DNA of 64,000 nucleotides from Larix kaempferi (GCA_027924585.1 BSBM01002114.1:31692-95691), one strand, 5' to 3'; shown: positions 26,575 through 42,260, counted from the stretch's first letter. The notes: a model not told the origin generated them from the sequence alone. Numbers and translations are program-made.

Positions 26575-26934
26575 CTAACCTATTTCATCACACGATAAGT
26601 TCTTCAAGATGGTGGAAAAGCAATTACTATCTAATACAGCTATTTGTGCAAGTGTTTTACGATTTGGAAGCAACTGCCTCTTGTACAAATATTGGATTAA
26701 TCTGTTATAAGAGACTCCATTGGCACGGGCTGCTGCATTGATCCGAGTAATCCACAAACGACGAAGATCTCTCTTGCGTTTACCTCTATCTCGGTGGGCG
26801 GAAACTAAGGCTCTAGCTTTCCGTTGGTTAGCAGTTCGAAAAAGTTTCGAATGGGCCCCTCGAGAGCCTGATACAAATGCAAGAATCTTTTTCCGACGTT
26901 TTCGAGCTATATATCCACGTTTCACTCTGGTCAT
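26575..26934 (-). CDS. rpl20: rpl20, ribosomal protein L20
   Basis: A 119-residue large-subunit protein that binds 23S rRNA. It starts [20 protein letters not shown] and carries the conserved [12 protein letters not shown]-like block ([20 protein letters not shown]) and [20 protein letters not shown]. It converges on rps18. Intact. Confidence 0.96.
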   Translation of the reverse strand: MTRVKRGYIARKRRKKILAFVSGSRGAHSKLFRTANQRKARALVSAHRDRGKRKRDLRRLWITRINAAARANGVSYNRLIQYLYKRQLLPNRKTLAQIAVLDSNCFSTILKNLSCDEIG

Positions 26935-26999
26935 TGCAGTTTACTCTCATGAATCGCTAATCTTTTTCTCGGTTAGTCATTTGTTTGGTCCATTGAGAA

Positions 27000-27647
27000 T
27001 AACACTGATTCTTCTTATTTAGAAAAGAAAAGTTCCAATGGCTTTTGCTACTGCAACCTTCCCAACCATAATTCCCTTTGGATAGGCATCTTCCAGGTAG
27101 GCAAGGGCTGGGACCTTGTACTGAGAATGAGAAAAAATCAATCATGGGTTTCATCGTTTCTATGGTTCTTTCTCCAACGGTAAGGTCCTCTCTATACGCC
27201 GGAGCCTCTTATTCATTTCCGAAATATGAGATGAGTATGTTATCGGTAACTTGTACAGTTTACCATCTCCAGCTCTACCCTTGAATCATCAAGTAATAAA
27301 TACTCTCATTACAAGATCTATTCATACAGTAACGACGTGTAATTCTGGGGTTGGCCAGGTAGCTGACCCTGTTGTTCCGTTCTCGCAGCAATATGAGCAT
27401 AAACTTTATGCTTCTTCAATTTGCATGATTTCCCCGCTCAATGGATTGATGACCATTCGCTACCAATGAGGAATTGCTTTTCATCCCACATCAAGGTGAT
27501 TGGATTTGCACCAATGGAAACCATAAATTTCATCCCCGGTAAGGTTAGATGATGGATCTGTACTTGGTTACAGCGGGAAACTTCTTCTTTTATTCCGTTA
27601 TAATAATTTCCCAGTCTGTTTCAGCTTCTGATCCAAACGAGTCGCAC
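27000..27647 (-). other. 5' half of the trans-spliced rps12 intron, with rpl20-rps12 spacer
   Basis: The minus-strand sequence after rps12 exon 1 opens with the group II boundary GTGCGAC (27647-27641). In all land plants this half-intron pairs in trans with another transcript carrying rps12 exon 2. Its far end cannot be fixed from sequence alone. No protein gene is visible. Confidence 0.7.
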
Positions 27648-27761
27648 ATACACCCTAGCACATACTCCTCTACGCTGAGGACATCCTCGAAGAGCAGGAG
27701 ATTTTTTTCTATTCTCTATTGGCTGTCTTGCATTTCTAATAAGTTGTTGAATAGTGGGCAT
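27648..27761 (-). CDS. rps12: rps12 exon 1 (trans-spliced), ribosomal protein S12
   Basis: 38 codons: [20 protein letters not shown], then [18 protein letters not shown], the N-terminal part of S12 at the ribosomal decoding centre. The 114-nt exon ends directly before an intron boundary GTGCGAC. The rest of S12 is encoded elsewhere in the plastome and joined by trans-splicing. Confidence 0.94.
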
Positions 27762-27940
27762 TCTGGCTGGATTGTATGCGGAATCGACTGGTTCGGATCG
27801 ATCCTAACCATATCAGGTGATTATTAAATCAATCACTTTCCCTTTCCTTTTTTTTTTTTTTGAAAGGGAACAAAGAGATCAAATTACAGTTTACAGGTCA
27901 TTTGAAAAATCAATTAAAAAGAAGATCTTCCGCTACGAGA

Positions 27941-28531
27941 TCAACCTTCCGCTACGGCATCAACAATGCCATAAGCTTGGGCTTCTGTTGCTGACATAAA
28001 AACATCTCTGTTCAGGTCCCGTTGAATGACCTCTCCGGGGGTGCCCGTTCTTTCTATATAACATTTTGTTATGTAATCGCGAAGCATCGTTACGTGTTTC
28101 GATTCGTTATGAAAATCTGCGGCCGGTCCGTCATAATAGGTACTAGCAGGTTGGTGGATCATAACCCTAGCGTGAGGTAATGCTATACGTTTAGTAATTT
28201 CTCCCCCGATTAGGATGAAAGATCCCATTGAAGCAGCTACCCCCATGCATATTGTATGTACATCTGGTACTATTATTTGCATAACATCGAAAATACCTAC
28301 TCCCGGTATTACTGATCCACCGGGACAGTTGAGAAATGAGAACATATCTTTATTTGCATCTTCTGCACTCAAATATACCATGAGACCCATGAGTTGATTT
28401 GCAATCTCGTGATTTATATCCTGAGCCAAAAAAAGTAATCTCTCTCGATAAAGTCGGTTGTATAAGTCGACCCAATTTGCATCTTCATCTCCAGGGGCTC
28501 GGAAAGGAACTTTTGGGACACCAACGGGCAT
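27941..28531 (-). CDS. clpP: clpP, ATP-dependent Clp protease proteolytic subunit
   Basis: A 196-residue serine protease subunit of the plastid Clp complex. The start [17 protein letters not shown] is canonical; nine codons upstream in frame are not family-like. The catalytic triad is Ser101 (GVAASMGSF), His126 (VMIHQPAS) and probably Asp172 (QRDLNRD). The gene has no intron, unlike most angiosperm clpP, as in other conifers. Confidence 0.96.
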   Translation of the reverse strand: MPVGVPKVPFRAPGDEDANWVDLYNRLYRERLLFLAQDINHEIANQLMGLMVYLSAEDANKDMFSFLNCPGGSVIPGVGIFDVMQIIVPDVHTICMGVAASMGSFILIGGEITKRIALPHARVMIHQPASTYYDGPAADFHNESKHVTMLRDYITKCYIERTGTPGEVIQRDLNRDVFMSATEAQAYGIVDAVAEG

Positions 28532-28625
28532 TTGTTTTAATGGAAAGAAGTGAAGCACTATACTCTAATATGGGAACGTAAAGTATATCAGTGTCATACA
28601 TGAACTCTTCCATCTCGGATGGATA

Positions 28626-28860
28626 GTATTCATAGGGGAGGTTTTTAACCTATCTGGAAATAGAGCTTTAGATTGATCAAAGATCCTTCAATTATTCGAG
28701 TTGATAATGTAACAAATCACACTTTTACCACTAAGCTATACCCGCCACGATCCAATTGTAACATACGAATCGATCTTTTGTCCAACCAATAGGAAGTACT
28801 TTTTTCTATGTTTTTTTTTGTTTATTTTCTCAGTCAGGTTCCTATAACCCACAGTCACTG
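28626..28860 (+). repeat. Direct repeat of the trnG-UCC/ycf12 region, lacking ycf12
   Basis: 28626-28796 matches 49494-49677, and 28801-28860 matches 49996-50055, both in the same orientation. The roughly 310 bp that carry ycf12 in the second copy are absent here, so the two blocks abut. A few substitutions and a 14-bp gap separate the copies. It looks like the footprint of a duplication plus rearrangement. Confidence 0.9.
28723..28745 (-). pseudogene. trnG-UCC: trnG-UCC 5' exon fragment
   Basis: 23 nt GCGGGTATAGCTTAGTGGTAAAA, differing from the real 5' exon at 49626-49604 by one base. It is followed by the GTGTGATT intron start, but no 3' exon or domain V is nearby, so it cannot make a tRNA by cis-splicing. 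Confidence 0.85.
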
Positions 28861-29121
28861 CAACCCGTATGAATACATACGATATATAGAGACAGCACAA
28901 TATCTGACAGCTATAGTCTTGCAGCCTTTCACCCAACGCATACCAATGCTTAGAAAATTTTTTTGTCCTTTCATTTTATTATTATTTCTTTATACATTAA
29001 ATAATAATGAAATACAAAATTTTTTATTTCAAAAAGGAAGGAAACCAATAAGAATATTTTTCATAATTCTGGCCATACTATTGACAACTTCCAGGGAACT
29101 TTCATATCATAATGATTGGTA

Positions 29122-29194
29122 GCCCCTATCGTCTAGTGGACCAGGACATCTCTCTTTCAAGGAGGCAACGGGGATTCGACTTCCCCTAGGGGTA
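29122..29194 (+). tRNA. trnE-UUC: trnE-UUC
   Basis: 73 nt with acceptor GCCCCTA, anticodon TTC in CTTTCAAG and T-arm GGGGATTCGACTTCCCC. Besides translation, plastid tRNA-Glu is the substrate for tetrapyrrole synthesis, including the chlorophyll pathway that chlB serves. First of the E-Y-D cluster. Confidence 0.95.
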
Positions 29195-29261
29195 CCATGA
29201 AATAGGATATCCATTCGTTTGGTATCTTGACCTAAAGACTTTCAATTACTTTCTTGTTCCT

Positions 29262-29345
29262 GGGTCGATGCCCGAGTGGTTAATGGGGACGGACTGTAAA
29301 TCCGTTGGCAATATGCCTACGCTGGTTCAAATCCAGCTCGGCCCA
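29262..29345 (+). tRNA. trnY-GUA: trnY-GUA
   Basis: 84-nt type II tRNA with acceptor GGGTCGA, anticodon GTA in ACTGTAAAT, a variable arm and T-arm CTGGTTCAAATCCAG. Confidence 0.95.
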
Positions 29346-29608
29346 ACCAATATCATCAATACCAATCTATCGGTATGGTTATATTCATGCCAATCATGGA
29401 TGAAAAGATAATTGGTTATTGAACCCCGATATCTATATCTATTCATATCATATAGATATGTGTCCAATTCCATATGAATTGATACTTTAAAAGATGAAAG
29501 AGAAGGATAAGATATTTCATCGACCTAGCGCTCACGTAATCTATACGATCTATCTAGCACCTACCATAGAATAAATATGATCCAATAGTAGGTGAACTGT
29601 ACTGTATT

Positions 29609-29682
29609 GGGATTGTAGTTCAATTGGTTAGAGTACCGCCCTGTCAAGACGGAAGTTGCGGGTTCGAGCCCCGTCAGTCCCG
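29609..29682 (+). tRNA. trnD-GUC: trnD-GUC
   Basis: 74 nt with acceptor GGGATTG, anticodon GTC in CTGTCAAG and T-arm CGGGTTCGAGCCCCG. Confidence 0.95.
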
Positions 29683-30583
29683 ATCCAATAAGTTATTCCA
29701 TTCAGCTCTGAATCCCCGTAGAAGAGTGAAAAAGAGAATAGGGTTGAATAAATATACTAGAGATTTAGTATCTCTATCCATTAGATACATTAACCAGATC
29801 GATAATTCAGTTTGAAAAAAGACCCTTCTTTCGGGGATAAAATCTAATCATCATTGTGAATCTGCAATAAATATTCTTCCCTCCCCGAAGAATCAAATTT
29901 TTCTTATAAAAAAACGTGGGAAGATAAATAGATTTTAGGGTTACACAGAGGTAGTCCTCCTAAGTCGGAATCCCACGGAGATCCCTATAGATAATTCCCA
30001 ATGATTGAAAGTAGATCTTCCTTCTGTTCTTCTCCATGAATATTGATTTCATTCTAATACTTATTTTTCATGATCGATAGCCAGTGGATTTCTAGACACT
30101 CTATTGTATTTCCAAGAATGATCATGTCAGGATCTGGACAGACAAGTCCTTCTCTCTCATTCCAGGGTCATGAGTGGGCTTCTGGATAAATTTGATATGG
30201 GATACTTCTATATCATCACCGGACCAGATAGGTTAAAGATTCCATCTAAACCTTGGAAATCCAAGCGAAATACCTCTCATGTCTGACGAACGTCTTCTGG
30301 AGTAGCAGAAGGTTCTTATTCGTACGAATCCTATTCTTTCAAAATGATACAGACATGTGTTGATCGGAATGTTTTCTGATACACGTTTCCTACGAGTCTT
30401 ATCAAAAGTGATCATATTATGTTATACTATTTCCATCGAAGAATTCATTCAATCCGTTAGTTAGATTCCGTTACTCGAACCGATTTTCTCAATTACATTT
30501 ATTTCATGGATCTTGAAAGATTCATCTCTATGGGATCAAATCTCGAGCGAGCTATTTTTGAACGAAGTAAAGATCAGGAGATC
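29683..30583. other. trnD-psbM spacer
   Basis: About 900 bp. I see no gene; the frame that runs into psbM from 30506 is not part of the PsbM family sequence. Confidence 0.55.
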
Positions 30584-30697
30584 ATGGAAGTAAATAACCT
30601 TGGATTTATTGCTGTTGCACTGTTCCTTGCAGTTCCTACTGCTTTTTTACTTATCCTTTATGTTAAAACGGCCAGTGGAAGCAGTGAAAGCACTTGA
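30584..30697 (+). CDS. psbM: psbM, photosystem II subunit M
   Basis: 37 residues, [20 protein letters not shown] then [18 protein letters not shown] single-span protein at the photosystem II dimer interface. The start at MEVN is chosen by family; an in-frame ATG at 30506 would add 26 unrelated residues. Confidence 0.95.
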   Translation: MEVNNLGFIAVALFLAVPTAFLLILYVKTASGSSEST

Positions 30698-31543
30698 TTT
30701 TTATGAAAATGGAGTGATTACTGATAACTAGATAGATTCAAATGATCCAGATCATTAGTATAAAATAGGTTATGGGATCTATTATATTACAACAATACAG
30801 GGTAGGGGCTGCTTTTTCATTTCTTTTGAGAAGAAAAAGAAGTAGTACGAAGGAAAAGTATCTAACCTTTTCTTTTGTACTACTTCTTCTACACCCATAT
30901 ATAGATAAATATATCTTAATAGTACTTGTCCATATATGGTAAATGTAGGATGAAGGACCTCGTACCATAAAAGAGCGGAGCTGATCACCTTCTTCATGCC
31001 CCTGGAAAATAGATCCAATGTAGACAGACTTTATTCTGAACGTACTTGCGGATTGTTTAAGATCAAAGTTTAACATTTTTTTCCGGTACGAACATCGTTT
31101 TCTAGTACATATTAGATATGGAACTTGAAATGGTATAAGAAAAAGCAAAGGGATCTATTACTTAGACTTATGTCCCATATTTTTATGAGAACGGAATTCA
31201 TATCGGATCCGATCAATTCGGAACCATCCGGTAAAACATGAGGGACTATTTCTATTTCTACTAAGAGAGAGATCGTTCTTCAGTGGAAGAAACAATATTA
31301 TCAACTCATTCTAGAAAAGAACTAATTTATTAAAACCTGTTAGAGAGAATCAGATTTGTCATAGGAAAATGATAATGATAAGGGATTATGCACATCCCTT
31401 ACGGGGATAAAGAGGAAATAATTCCATGGAAAGAGTCTTTCAATTTGGAATGAAGACTAAATATTACTGGATCCTTATGGAACAGAAGAGATTCTCATGC
31501 ATGATCTGGAAGGAACGCAATAATTGATTCTTAAGCATTACCA
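30698..31543. other. psbM-petN spacer
   Basis: About 850 bp between convergent psbM and petN. It contains a large imperfect palindrome of A/T-rich homopolymers near 30815-30890 (aaaagaagtagtac ... gtactacttctt), probably the psbM 3' structure. No gene. Confidence 0.55.
30835..30891. terminator. Imperfect hairpin after psbM
   Basis: aaaagaagtagtacgaaggaaaagt pairs with acctt ttcttttgtactacttctt across a short AT spacer, giving a stem with mismatches in the spacer between convergent psbM and petN. A likely 3'-end stabilising structure. Confidence 0.45.
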
Positions 31544-31633
31544 TTATAGTCCACTTCTCCCCCATACTACGAGTGAAAGGGAAAAGGTAAAAACTACCAT
31601 TAAAGCAGCCCAAGTTATATCGACTATATCCAT
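31544..31633 (-). CDS. petN: petN, cytochrome b6f subunit VIII
   Basis: 29 residues, [20 protein letters not shown] then [10 protein letters not shown] single-span subunit required for cytochrome b6f assembly. It is very short but almost identical to the family. Between psbM and trnC as usual. Confidence 0.96.
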   Translation of the reverse strand: MDIVDITWAALMVVFTFSLSLVVWGRSGL

Positions 31634-31950
31634 ATAGGTCATGTTCTCTAAAAAAGAATGATTTCATCATCGAGATGATAAGGGAACTATTAACGATAGT
31701 GCAAAGTTTAAGTTGAAATGGTCTACCTATTCTGAACGTTACGGACGTTTGAGCTGATATGAGAGATAAAGAAATCCATTTGTTCATTGACCAACGAGTT
31801 GCTATTACTAACTCGAGGGTTGTACATTCACGACGGAGTCGGGATAAAATGCACGTAACTCACTATCTATATTGGTAATATGTACCAATATGTCTCTAGA
31901 GGTTCTGTAATGGAAATACAGACTTTTCCTTCCATTTACTTACCTCAACA
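31634..31950. other. petN-trnC spacer
   Basis: About 315 bp between the two minus-strand genes; no gene seen. Confidence 0.5.
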
Positions 31951-32021
31951 AGGCGACACCCGGATTCGAACTGGGGATGGAGGATTTGCAGTCCTCTGCC
32001 TTACCGCTTGGCTATGTCGCC
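31951..32021 (-). tRNA. trnC-GCA: trnC-GCA
   Basis: 71 nt with acceptor GGCGACA, anticodon GCA in ACTGCAAAT and T-arm CCAGTTCGAATCCGG. It is divergent from rpoB. Confidence 0.95.
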
Positions 32022-32424
32022 GAGATATGGGAATGCCATGGACAGATTGAATCATTCGTCCGTCCTTTAAGTATAGTATGAGATGTATGCTAAAGTCAAC
32101 CATAAAGTAAATGGATCTAATTTGTTCTCCGTCTTTCAATCTTACTATTTTCATTAGGAAATTTTCTAAGTGAGATTAACATTTAAGAATGGTTTGATTC
32201 ATTCGTTCATAGCTCCATTTCACGTGGTTGGATGAAAGTATCAAAGTACCTCTTTTCTTATCTTTTTTTTTTTTTTTTCTAATTGGAAGTATATCTGGAT
32301 ACGGGTAGAATCTCACGGGATATAGTGAACACTGAATATACATCCAAATCTTTTTTGTCGGATTGATCCATATAGATCAATCGGGAATAATTGAATAGAC
32401 TTTTTCACGGATGGGAAACTTCCA
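32022..32424. other. trnC-rpoB divergent spacer
   Basis: About 400 bp holding the rpoB promoter region, which in plants is usually read by the nuclear-encoded polymerase. A T-homopolymer lies near 32264-32279. No gene. Confidence 0.5.
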
Positions 32425-35661
<3,237 letters not shown>

Positions 35662-35683
35662 TCAGAATGAATCGAGATCTTTT

Positions 35684-38434
35684 ATGATTGACCGGAATAA
35701 ACATCAACAACTTCGAATTGGATTAGCTTCTCCCGAACAGATTTGTGCTTGGTCCAAAAAAATTTTACCTAATGGCGAGATAGTTGGACAGGTGACTAAA
35801 CCCTATACTCTACATTATGAAACTAATAAACCAGAAAGAGATGGATCGTTTTGTGAAAGAATCTTTGGACCTATCAAAAGTAGAGTTTGTGCTTGTGGAA
35901 ATTCTCCAGGGATCGGAAATGAGAAGATAGACTCAACATTTTGCACACAATGTGGAGTTGAATTCGTTGATTCTCGAATTCGAAGATATCGAATGGGATA
36001 CATTAAACTGGCATGTCCGGTGGTTCACGTATGGTATTTGAAACGCCTTCCCAGTTATATTGCGAATCTATTAGCTAAAACTCGGAAAGAATTAGAAGGC
36101 CCAGTATACTGCGATGTGTGACTTGATCACAAGTTCCGATCATACAGATCCGTAATAAGGAACTGTCATCCTATTCAATCTCATTGGGATGCCTTTAGCT
36201 CTGACATGTCCCTCCGGAGGAGTAGCATGAAGCTCAGAATTATAAGCATCTTGAAGAGATGTTGAGAAAGAGGAATTAGTCCAGGGTTTAGATATTCTGT
36301 ATAAAATTGCTAATTGAACTTCGTGAAAACACTTCTTTCATATAATGGAATTCAAAAGTAATTCTCTTTCACTTGGGTTATCCCTGAATAGAGGTATTCC
36401 GGACCGAAGATATGGCTATAGGAGTCTATTCATCGCACATATGCTTCGATCGATAGTATTGTAACCATCGAAGTGAAGCAAGCAGGAACCTAAAGGATCA
36501 AATGGAACGAGATAAAGACAAGTAAATCCCTAATTGAAGATCTTTTCAAGAATAAATGGATTGTTCGGAAGGGAGGAGACTGCTCAATAATTCCATATCT
36601 ACGTTGTAGAATCGTAAAGGAATACTCAATTTCACCTGGAACTTGAGCAGAGAGTAGCGGTCTTTCTTCAGAGCGAAAAAGAGTGCATTTTTTTCTATAG
36701 TTACTTGAGCCGGATGAGAGGAAACTTTCACGTCCGATCCTGAGGGGGGGAAATCTTAGAATAACCTATCCGAATCTTTTTCTTGCTAGGCCCATAGCTA
36801 ACAAACCAACTTTATTGAGATCACGGGGTACATTCAATTATGAGATTCAATCCTGGAGAGATATTATTCCTCATTACCTCTCTGCTCGTCCTCATTACCT
36901 CTTTGCTCGAGGTTCTGGAACATTTAAAGAGAGAGAAATAGCTACTGGGGGAGATGCTATCAGGGAACAACTAACTGGTCTGGATCTGCAAATGATTATA
37001 GATCGTTCACATATGGAATGGAAGAACTTGGTGGAATTGAAATGGAATAGATTGGAGGAGGATCAAGAATTTACTGTGGATGGATGGGAGGATGAAACAA
37101 TTCGAAGAAGAAAGGATTTTCTGGTTGGACGCATGAAATTGGCTAAACATTTTCTCCGAACAAATATAGAACCAAAATGGATGGTCTTATGCCTATTACC
37201 AGTTCTTCCTCCCGAACCGAGGCCAATCGTTCAATTAGGTGAAGGTGGACTTATTACCTCATCAGATCTAAATGAACTTTATCGAAGAGTTATCAATCGG
37301 AATAATGCTCTTACAAATTTATTAGCAAGAAGTGGATCTGAGTCATTTGTTATTTGTCAAAAAAAATTGATCCAGGAAGCCGTAGATGCACTTCTCGATA
37401 ATGGCATCTGTGGACAACCAATGAGAGACAGTCATGATAGGCCTTATAAATCGTTCTCAGATGTGATCGAAGGCAAAGAGGGAAGATCTCGTGAAAATTT
37501 ACTAGGGAAACGAGTTGATTATTCAGGTCGTTCCGTTATTGTGGTAGGTCCCTTTCTATCATTGTATCAATGTGGATTACCCTCAGAAATAGCAATAGAG
37601 CTTTTTCAAGCATTTGTAATTCGTAGTCTCATTGGACGACATATTGCTCCCAACCTAAGAGCTGCTAAAAGTATGATTCGAGATAAGGGACCCATTGTAT
37701 GGGAAGTACTTCAAGAGGTTATGCAAGGACATCCCGTATTGTTGAATCGAGCACCTACCTTACACAGATTAGGAATACAAGCGTTTCAACCTATTTTAGT
37801 AGATGGACGTGCCATTCGTTCACATCCATCGGTTTGTGGAGGATTTAATGCGGACTTTGACGGAGATCAGATGGCTGTCCATGTACCTTTATCTCTGGAA
37901 GCTAGAGCAGAAGCTCGTTTACTCATGTTTTCTGAGACAAATCTTTTGTCTCCAGCTATCGGAGATCCTATTTCTATACCGACTCAGGATATGCTTCTTG
38001 GACTTTATATATCAACGGTCGGAAATAATCAAGGTATTTATGGGAATAGGTACCATCCGTATCACTCGGAAAAGAAAAGGTTTTCCTGTAAGAAACCTTC
38101 CTTTTATAGTTATGATGATGTGCTCAGAGCTTATCGACAGAAACGAATTGACTTATACAGCCCCTTATGGCTCCGGTGGGGGGAAGTAGATTTACGTATC
38201 ATTACCTCAGTAAACCAAGAAGCCCCTATCGAGGTTCAATACGAATCTTTGGGTACCTTACACGAAATCCATGAACATTTTCGAATAAGAAAAGGTAGAA
38301 TGGGGGAAATTCTTAATATATACATTCGAACAACTGTTGGTCGTACTCGTTTCAATCGAGAAATGGAAGAAGCCATACAAGGTTTTGCCCGTTCTGAACA
38401 CCCAAAGAAATCACTACCAGCTCTCAGGATCTAA
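35684..38434 (+). CDS. rpoC1: rpoC1, plastid RNA polymerase beta' subunit
   Basis: Exon 1 is 35684-36115 (144 codons) and exon 2 is 36776-38434. The intron opens GTGTGAC. The joined protein passes from ELEGPVYCD to [20 protein letters not shown]. Zinc ligands lie in CACG and CTQC (exon 1). The catalytic magnesium motif [16 protein letters not shown] is in exon 2. A 21-bp tandem repeat encodes [14 protein letters not shown] near the start of exon 2. No frame break, unlike rpoB just upstream. Confidence 0.93.
36116..36775 (+). other. rpoC1 group II intron
   Basis: 660 bp from GTGTGAC to CCGAAT. Domain V is visible near 36709-36745 (GAGCCGGATGAGAGGAAACT ... CGTCCGATCC). No maturase frame is present, so splicing depends on trans-acting factors. 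Confidence 0.85.
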
Positions 38435-38527
38435 TGTAATTGATCTTATGATCTTTTCATTAGTGCAGATATAGAGATCGAGGAAGCCTTCGAATAACCG
38501 GCTTGAACCCATTGCTTAATCCTGCTC

Positions 38528-41500
38528 ATGAAAATATGGAGATTTTTCCTTATGAAGGAACGAACTAGATTGCCCTTTGATAATTTGCCCTTTTATAATA
38601 AAGTGATGGATAAAACTGCCATTAAAAAGCTTATTAGCAGATTAATAGATCACTTCGGAATGACATATACATCACATATCTTGGATCAACTCAAGACTTC
38701 AGGTTTTCAACAAGCTACTGATACAGCTATTTCATTAGGAATTGATGATCTTTTAACAGCACCTTCCAAAGGATGGCTCGTCCAAGATGCGGAGCAACAA
38801 GGTTCTGTTTCGGAGAAACAGAATCATTATGGGAATGTACATGCAGTAGAAAAATTACGTCAATCGATCGAGATATGGTATGCTACAAGTGAATATTTGA
38901 GAAAAGAAATGAATCCGAATTTTAGCATGACTGATCCCTTAAATCCAGTACATGTTATGTCCTTCTCAGGAGCTAGGGGAAATACATCTCAGGTTCACCA
39001 ATTAGTAGGTATGAGAGGATTAATGTCAGATCCTCAAGGACAAATCATTGATCTACCCATTCGAAGGAATTTACGCGAAGGGCTCTCTTTAACGGAATAT
39101 ATTATTTCCTGTTATGGGGCTCGTAAAGGAGTTGTGGATACTGCTGTACGAACAGCAGATGCTGGATACCTCACACGTAGACTCGTTGAAGTGGTTCAAC
39201 ACATCGTAGTACGTAGAACAGATTGTGGCACTATCCGAGGTATTTTCGTAAGTTCCATTCGAGGTCGAGAGAGGGACAGAAATGAAATTTTTGTACGAAC
39301 ACAAATACTGATTGGCCGTGTGCTAGCAGACGATGTATATATAAATAGGAGATGCATTGCCACGCGCAATCAGGATATTGGGGTTGGACTTGCCAATCAA
39401 TTAATAAACCCTCGAACACAACCAATATATATACGAACCCCCTTTACTTGCAAGAGTATATCTCGGATTTGTCAATTATGTTATGGTCGGAGTACTACTC
39501 ACAGTCACTTGATCGAATTGGGAGAAGCAGTAGGTATTATTGCAGGCCAATCCATTGGGGAACCAGGAACTCAACTAACACTAAGGACTTTTCATACCGG
39601 GGGGGTATTTACTGGTGATATTGCAGAACATGTACGAGCCCCTTTCAATGGAAAGATTGAATTCAATGAGAATTTGGTTTATCCTACACGTACATGCAAT
39701 GGACATCCTGCTTATCTATGTCATAATAACTTATCCATCACTATTGATGGCCAGGATCAAGTACAGAACTTAACCATTCCACCACAAAGTTTGCTTTTGG
39801 TTCAGAATGATCAATATGTGGAATCGGAACAAATTATTGCCGAAGTTCGTGCTAGAACATCTTCCTTCAAGGAAAAAGTTCGCAAAAATATATATTCTGA
39901 CCTAGAAGGAGAAATGCACTGGAGTACCAATGTGTGTCATGCACCTGAATATGTACACGGTAATGTTCATCCTATACTCAGGACGGGTTATCTATGGATA
40001 TTATCGGGAGGTATATACGGATCCAGTGTAGTACCCTTTCCATTTCATAAGCATCAGGATCAAGTAGATGTTCAACCTTTTGTTGCCAAACATCAATCAC
40101 TTTCCGATTCTTACGTGGATCAAGTGGAACATAGATCAGGTTATTCAAACTGCTATGGGAAGGAAGAACAAATCTTCAGTTATTCAGAAACTGATCGGAC
40201 CATATCCAACGAGCATCGAGACTCTATTTATGTCACCTTTTCCCCTAGGAATTACAATATTAAGGGGAAAAAGCAAATGAATCGATTCATCGTCCCATTG
40301 CAGTGTGATAAAGAATGGGGAAAAAGAATAATACCTTGTCCTGATGCGATTCTTAGAATACCAAAAAGTGGTATTCTACAGAGAAATTCCATTTTTGGAT
40401 ATTATAATGTAGAATATGGAATACCTGATGGGCCGGATATGGCAACACCCTTTTCCCTTCCCTTTTCCCTTGATTTATCGAGGGAAGGAGACAACTTGCA
40501 GATTCAAGTTAGCAATTCTATTTCGTACGAAGATAGTGAACGAATCCAAGTAATGAGTGACACAAGTATTCCATTGGTTCGAACTTGTCTAGGATTTGAT
40601 TGGGAACAAATAGATTCTATAGAATCTGGGGCTTATGCCTCTCTTACTTCAGTAAAAACAAATAAGATCGTTAGCAATATGATTCAAATTAGCTTGATTA
40701 AATACCCCCCTTTTTCCATGGGGAGAAGGGACAATAAAGCAAGTTCAAATTTTATGTTCCATAACAAATTGGACTACACTAATCTTGTCTCTTCCAATGG
40801 GGAGAGTCCATTAATTAGTAAGCATCAAGGAACTATTTGTTCATTTTCTAATGGAGAAGAAGACAGTGGATCCTTTATGGTTCTGTCACCATCCGACTGT
40901 TTTCGAGTCGTTCTATTCAATGATTCAAAATGTAATGATATGGTAAATAAATCAAATAGAGAGGATCCTATGAGAAAAATCATTGAATTTTCGGGTCTCT
41001 TGGGTCATTTACATAGTATCACCAACCGTTTTCCATCCTCCCATTTTCTAACTTCTAAAAAAGTATTGTCAAAGAAACATTCCATTTTCCACAATTCTTT
41101 CAATACTTTCCAAGTACCTAAATACTATTTCATGGACGAAAATACGAAAATTTTTAATTTCGATCCGTGCAGGAACATCATTTCCAATTTCTTGGGTCCA
41201 AATTGGTACTCTTCCTCATCCGAATTCTGCAAAAAAACATTTCCAGTAGTTAGTCCTGGACAATTTATTCCTGAAAGTGTATGTATATCCGAGGATGAAC
41301 CACTCCCCGAATCTGGTCAAATAATAGCAGTTGATGAGGAATCTTTAGTCATTAGATCAGCTAAACCCTATTTGGCTACTCGAAAAGCGACTGTTCATGG
41401 TCATTATGGAGAAATTCTTGACAAAGGAGATACATTGATAACATTGATATATGAAAGGTTCAAATCCAGTGATATAATTCAAGGTCTTCCTAAAGTTGAA

Positions 41501-42196
41501 CAATTGTCAGAAGCCCGTTTAAATAATTCAATATCGATGAATCTGAAAGAAAGTTTTGAAAATTGGACCGGAGATATGACAAGATTTCTTGGAAGTCTTT
41601 GGGGGTTATTCATCAGTGCTAGGATAACTATGGAACAAAGTCAGATTCATTTGGTCAATCAGATTCAAAAAGTTTATCGATCCCAAGGGGTACGAATTTG
41701 TGATAAGCATATAGAGATTATTGTACGCCAAATGACATCGAAAGTATTAATTTCAGAAGATGGAACGGCTAATGTTTTTTCACCCGGGGAACTCATTGGA
41801 TTATCACGAGCACAGAGAATGGATCGTGCTCTGGAAGAGGCAATCTACTATCAAACTATGTTATTGGGAATAACAAGGGCATCTCTGAATACTCAAAGTT
41901 TTATATCCGAAGCGAGTTTCCAGGAAACTGCTCGGGTCTTAGCTAAAGCTGCTCTACAAGGTCGTATCGATCGGTTGAAAGGCTTGAAGGAAAATGTTAT
42001 TCTCGGGGGGATTATACCTGCCGGTACTGGACAGCATATCCGCCGTTCAGGGAAACGGAACGGAATGGATCCAATAATGGGGAATAGGAATCTATTTAGC
42101 AACAAAGTGAAAGATATTTTATTTCATCATGACAAAGTTTCTTTTTTTTCCATTCAAGAACATTCTCACAATATATTGAAACAGCCATTAAAATAG
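38528..42196 (+). CDS. rpoC2: rpoC2, plastid RNA polymerase beta'' subunit
   Basis: A 1222-residue subunit carrying the C-terminal half of bacterial beta'. Early blocks include [40 protein letters not shown], the [20 protein letters not shown] segment and [20 protein letters not shown] with zinc-binding Cys residues. [20 protein letters not shown] and RTFHTGGVF are the trigger-loop region. The long middle part is variable, as usual. The C-terminus has [20 protein letters not shown]. Start MKIWRFF at 38528 or MKERTRLPF at 38552. Intact. Confidence 0.95.
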   Translation: MKIWRFFLMKERTRLPFDNLPFYNKVMDKTAIKKLISRLIDHFGMTYTSHILDQLKTSGFQQATDTAISLGIDDLLTAPSKGWLVQDAEQQGSVSEKQNHYGNVHAVEKLRQSIEIWYATSEYLRKEMNPNFSMTDPLNPVHVMSFSGARGNTSQVHQLVGMRGLMSDPQGQIIDLPIRRNLREGLSLTEYIISCYGARKGVVDTAVRTADAGYLTRRLVEVVQHIVVRRTDCGTIRGIFVSSIRGRERDRNEIFVRTQILIGRVLADDVYINRRCIATRNQDIGVGLANQLINPRTQPIYIRTPFTCKSISRICQLCYGRSTTHSHLIELGEAVGIIAGQSIGEPGTQLTLRTFHTGGVFTGDIAEHVRAPFNGKIEFNENLVYPTRTCNGHPAYLCHNNLSITIDGQDQVQNLTIPPQSLLLVQNDQYVESEQIIAEVRARTSSFKEKVRKNIYSDLEGEMHWSTNVCHAPEYVHGNVHPILRTGYLWILSGGIYGSSVVPFPFHKHQDQVDVQPFVAKHQSLSDSYVDQVEHRSGYSNCYGKEEQIFSYSETDRTISNEHRDSIYVTFSPRNYNIKGKKQMNRFIVPLQCDKEWGKRIIPCPDAILRIPKSGILQRNSIFGYYNVEYGIPDGPDMATPFSLPFSLDLSREGDNLQIQVSNSISYEDSERIQVMSDTSIPLVRTCLGFDWEQIDSIESGAYASLTSVKTNKIVSNMIQISLIKYPPFSMGRRDNKASSNFMFHNKLDYTNLVSSNGESPLISKHQGTICSFSNGEEDSGSFMVLSPSDCFRVVLFNDSKCNDMVNKSNREDPMRKIIEFSGLLGHLHSITNRFPSSHFLTSKKVLSKKHSIFHNSFNTFQVPKYYFMDENTKIFNFDPCRNIISNFLGPNWYSSSSEFCKKTFPVVSPGQFIPESVCISEDEPLPESGQIIAVDEESLVIRSAKPYLATRKATVHGHYGEILDKGDTLITLIYERFKSSDIIQGLPKVEQLSEARLNNSISMNLKESFENWTGDMTRFLGSLWGLFISARITMEQSQIHLVNQIQKVYRSQGVRICDKHIEIIVRQMTSKVLISEDGTANVFSPGELIGLSRAQRMDRALEEAIYYQTMLLGITRASLNTQSFISEASFQETARVLAKAALQGRIDRLKGLKENVILGGIIPAGTGQHIRRSGKRNGMDPIMGNRNLFSNKVKDILFHHDKVSFFSIQEHSHNILKQPLK

Positions 42197-42214
42197 TCTT
42201 GATAAATAGTCTTG

Positions 42215-42260
42215 CTTGATAAAGAGATTTCTTATTACTTGATAAAGAGATTTCTTATTA
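42215..42260 (+). repeat. 23-bp tandem repeat, two copies
   Basis: The unit cttgataaagagatttctta plus tta occurs at 42215-42237 and 42238-42260 without mismatch, in the rpoC2-rps2 spacer. Confidence 0.9.

Larger units (their letters stand above)
28532..29121. other. clpP-trnE spacer with repeat remnants
   Basis: Upstream region of clpP. Most of it (28626-28860) is a copy of the trnG-UCC 5' exon area found at 49494-50055. The plus-strand frame at 28808-29122 is AT-rich and has no recognised product. Confidence 0.6.

Noticed and set aside
28808-29122. 104-codon plus-strand frame before trnE
   Set aside because: Starts inside the duplicated spacer, is Phe/Ile/Asn-rich from AT bias and runs into trnE.
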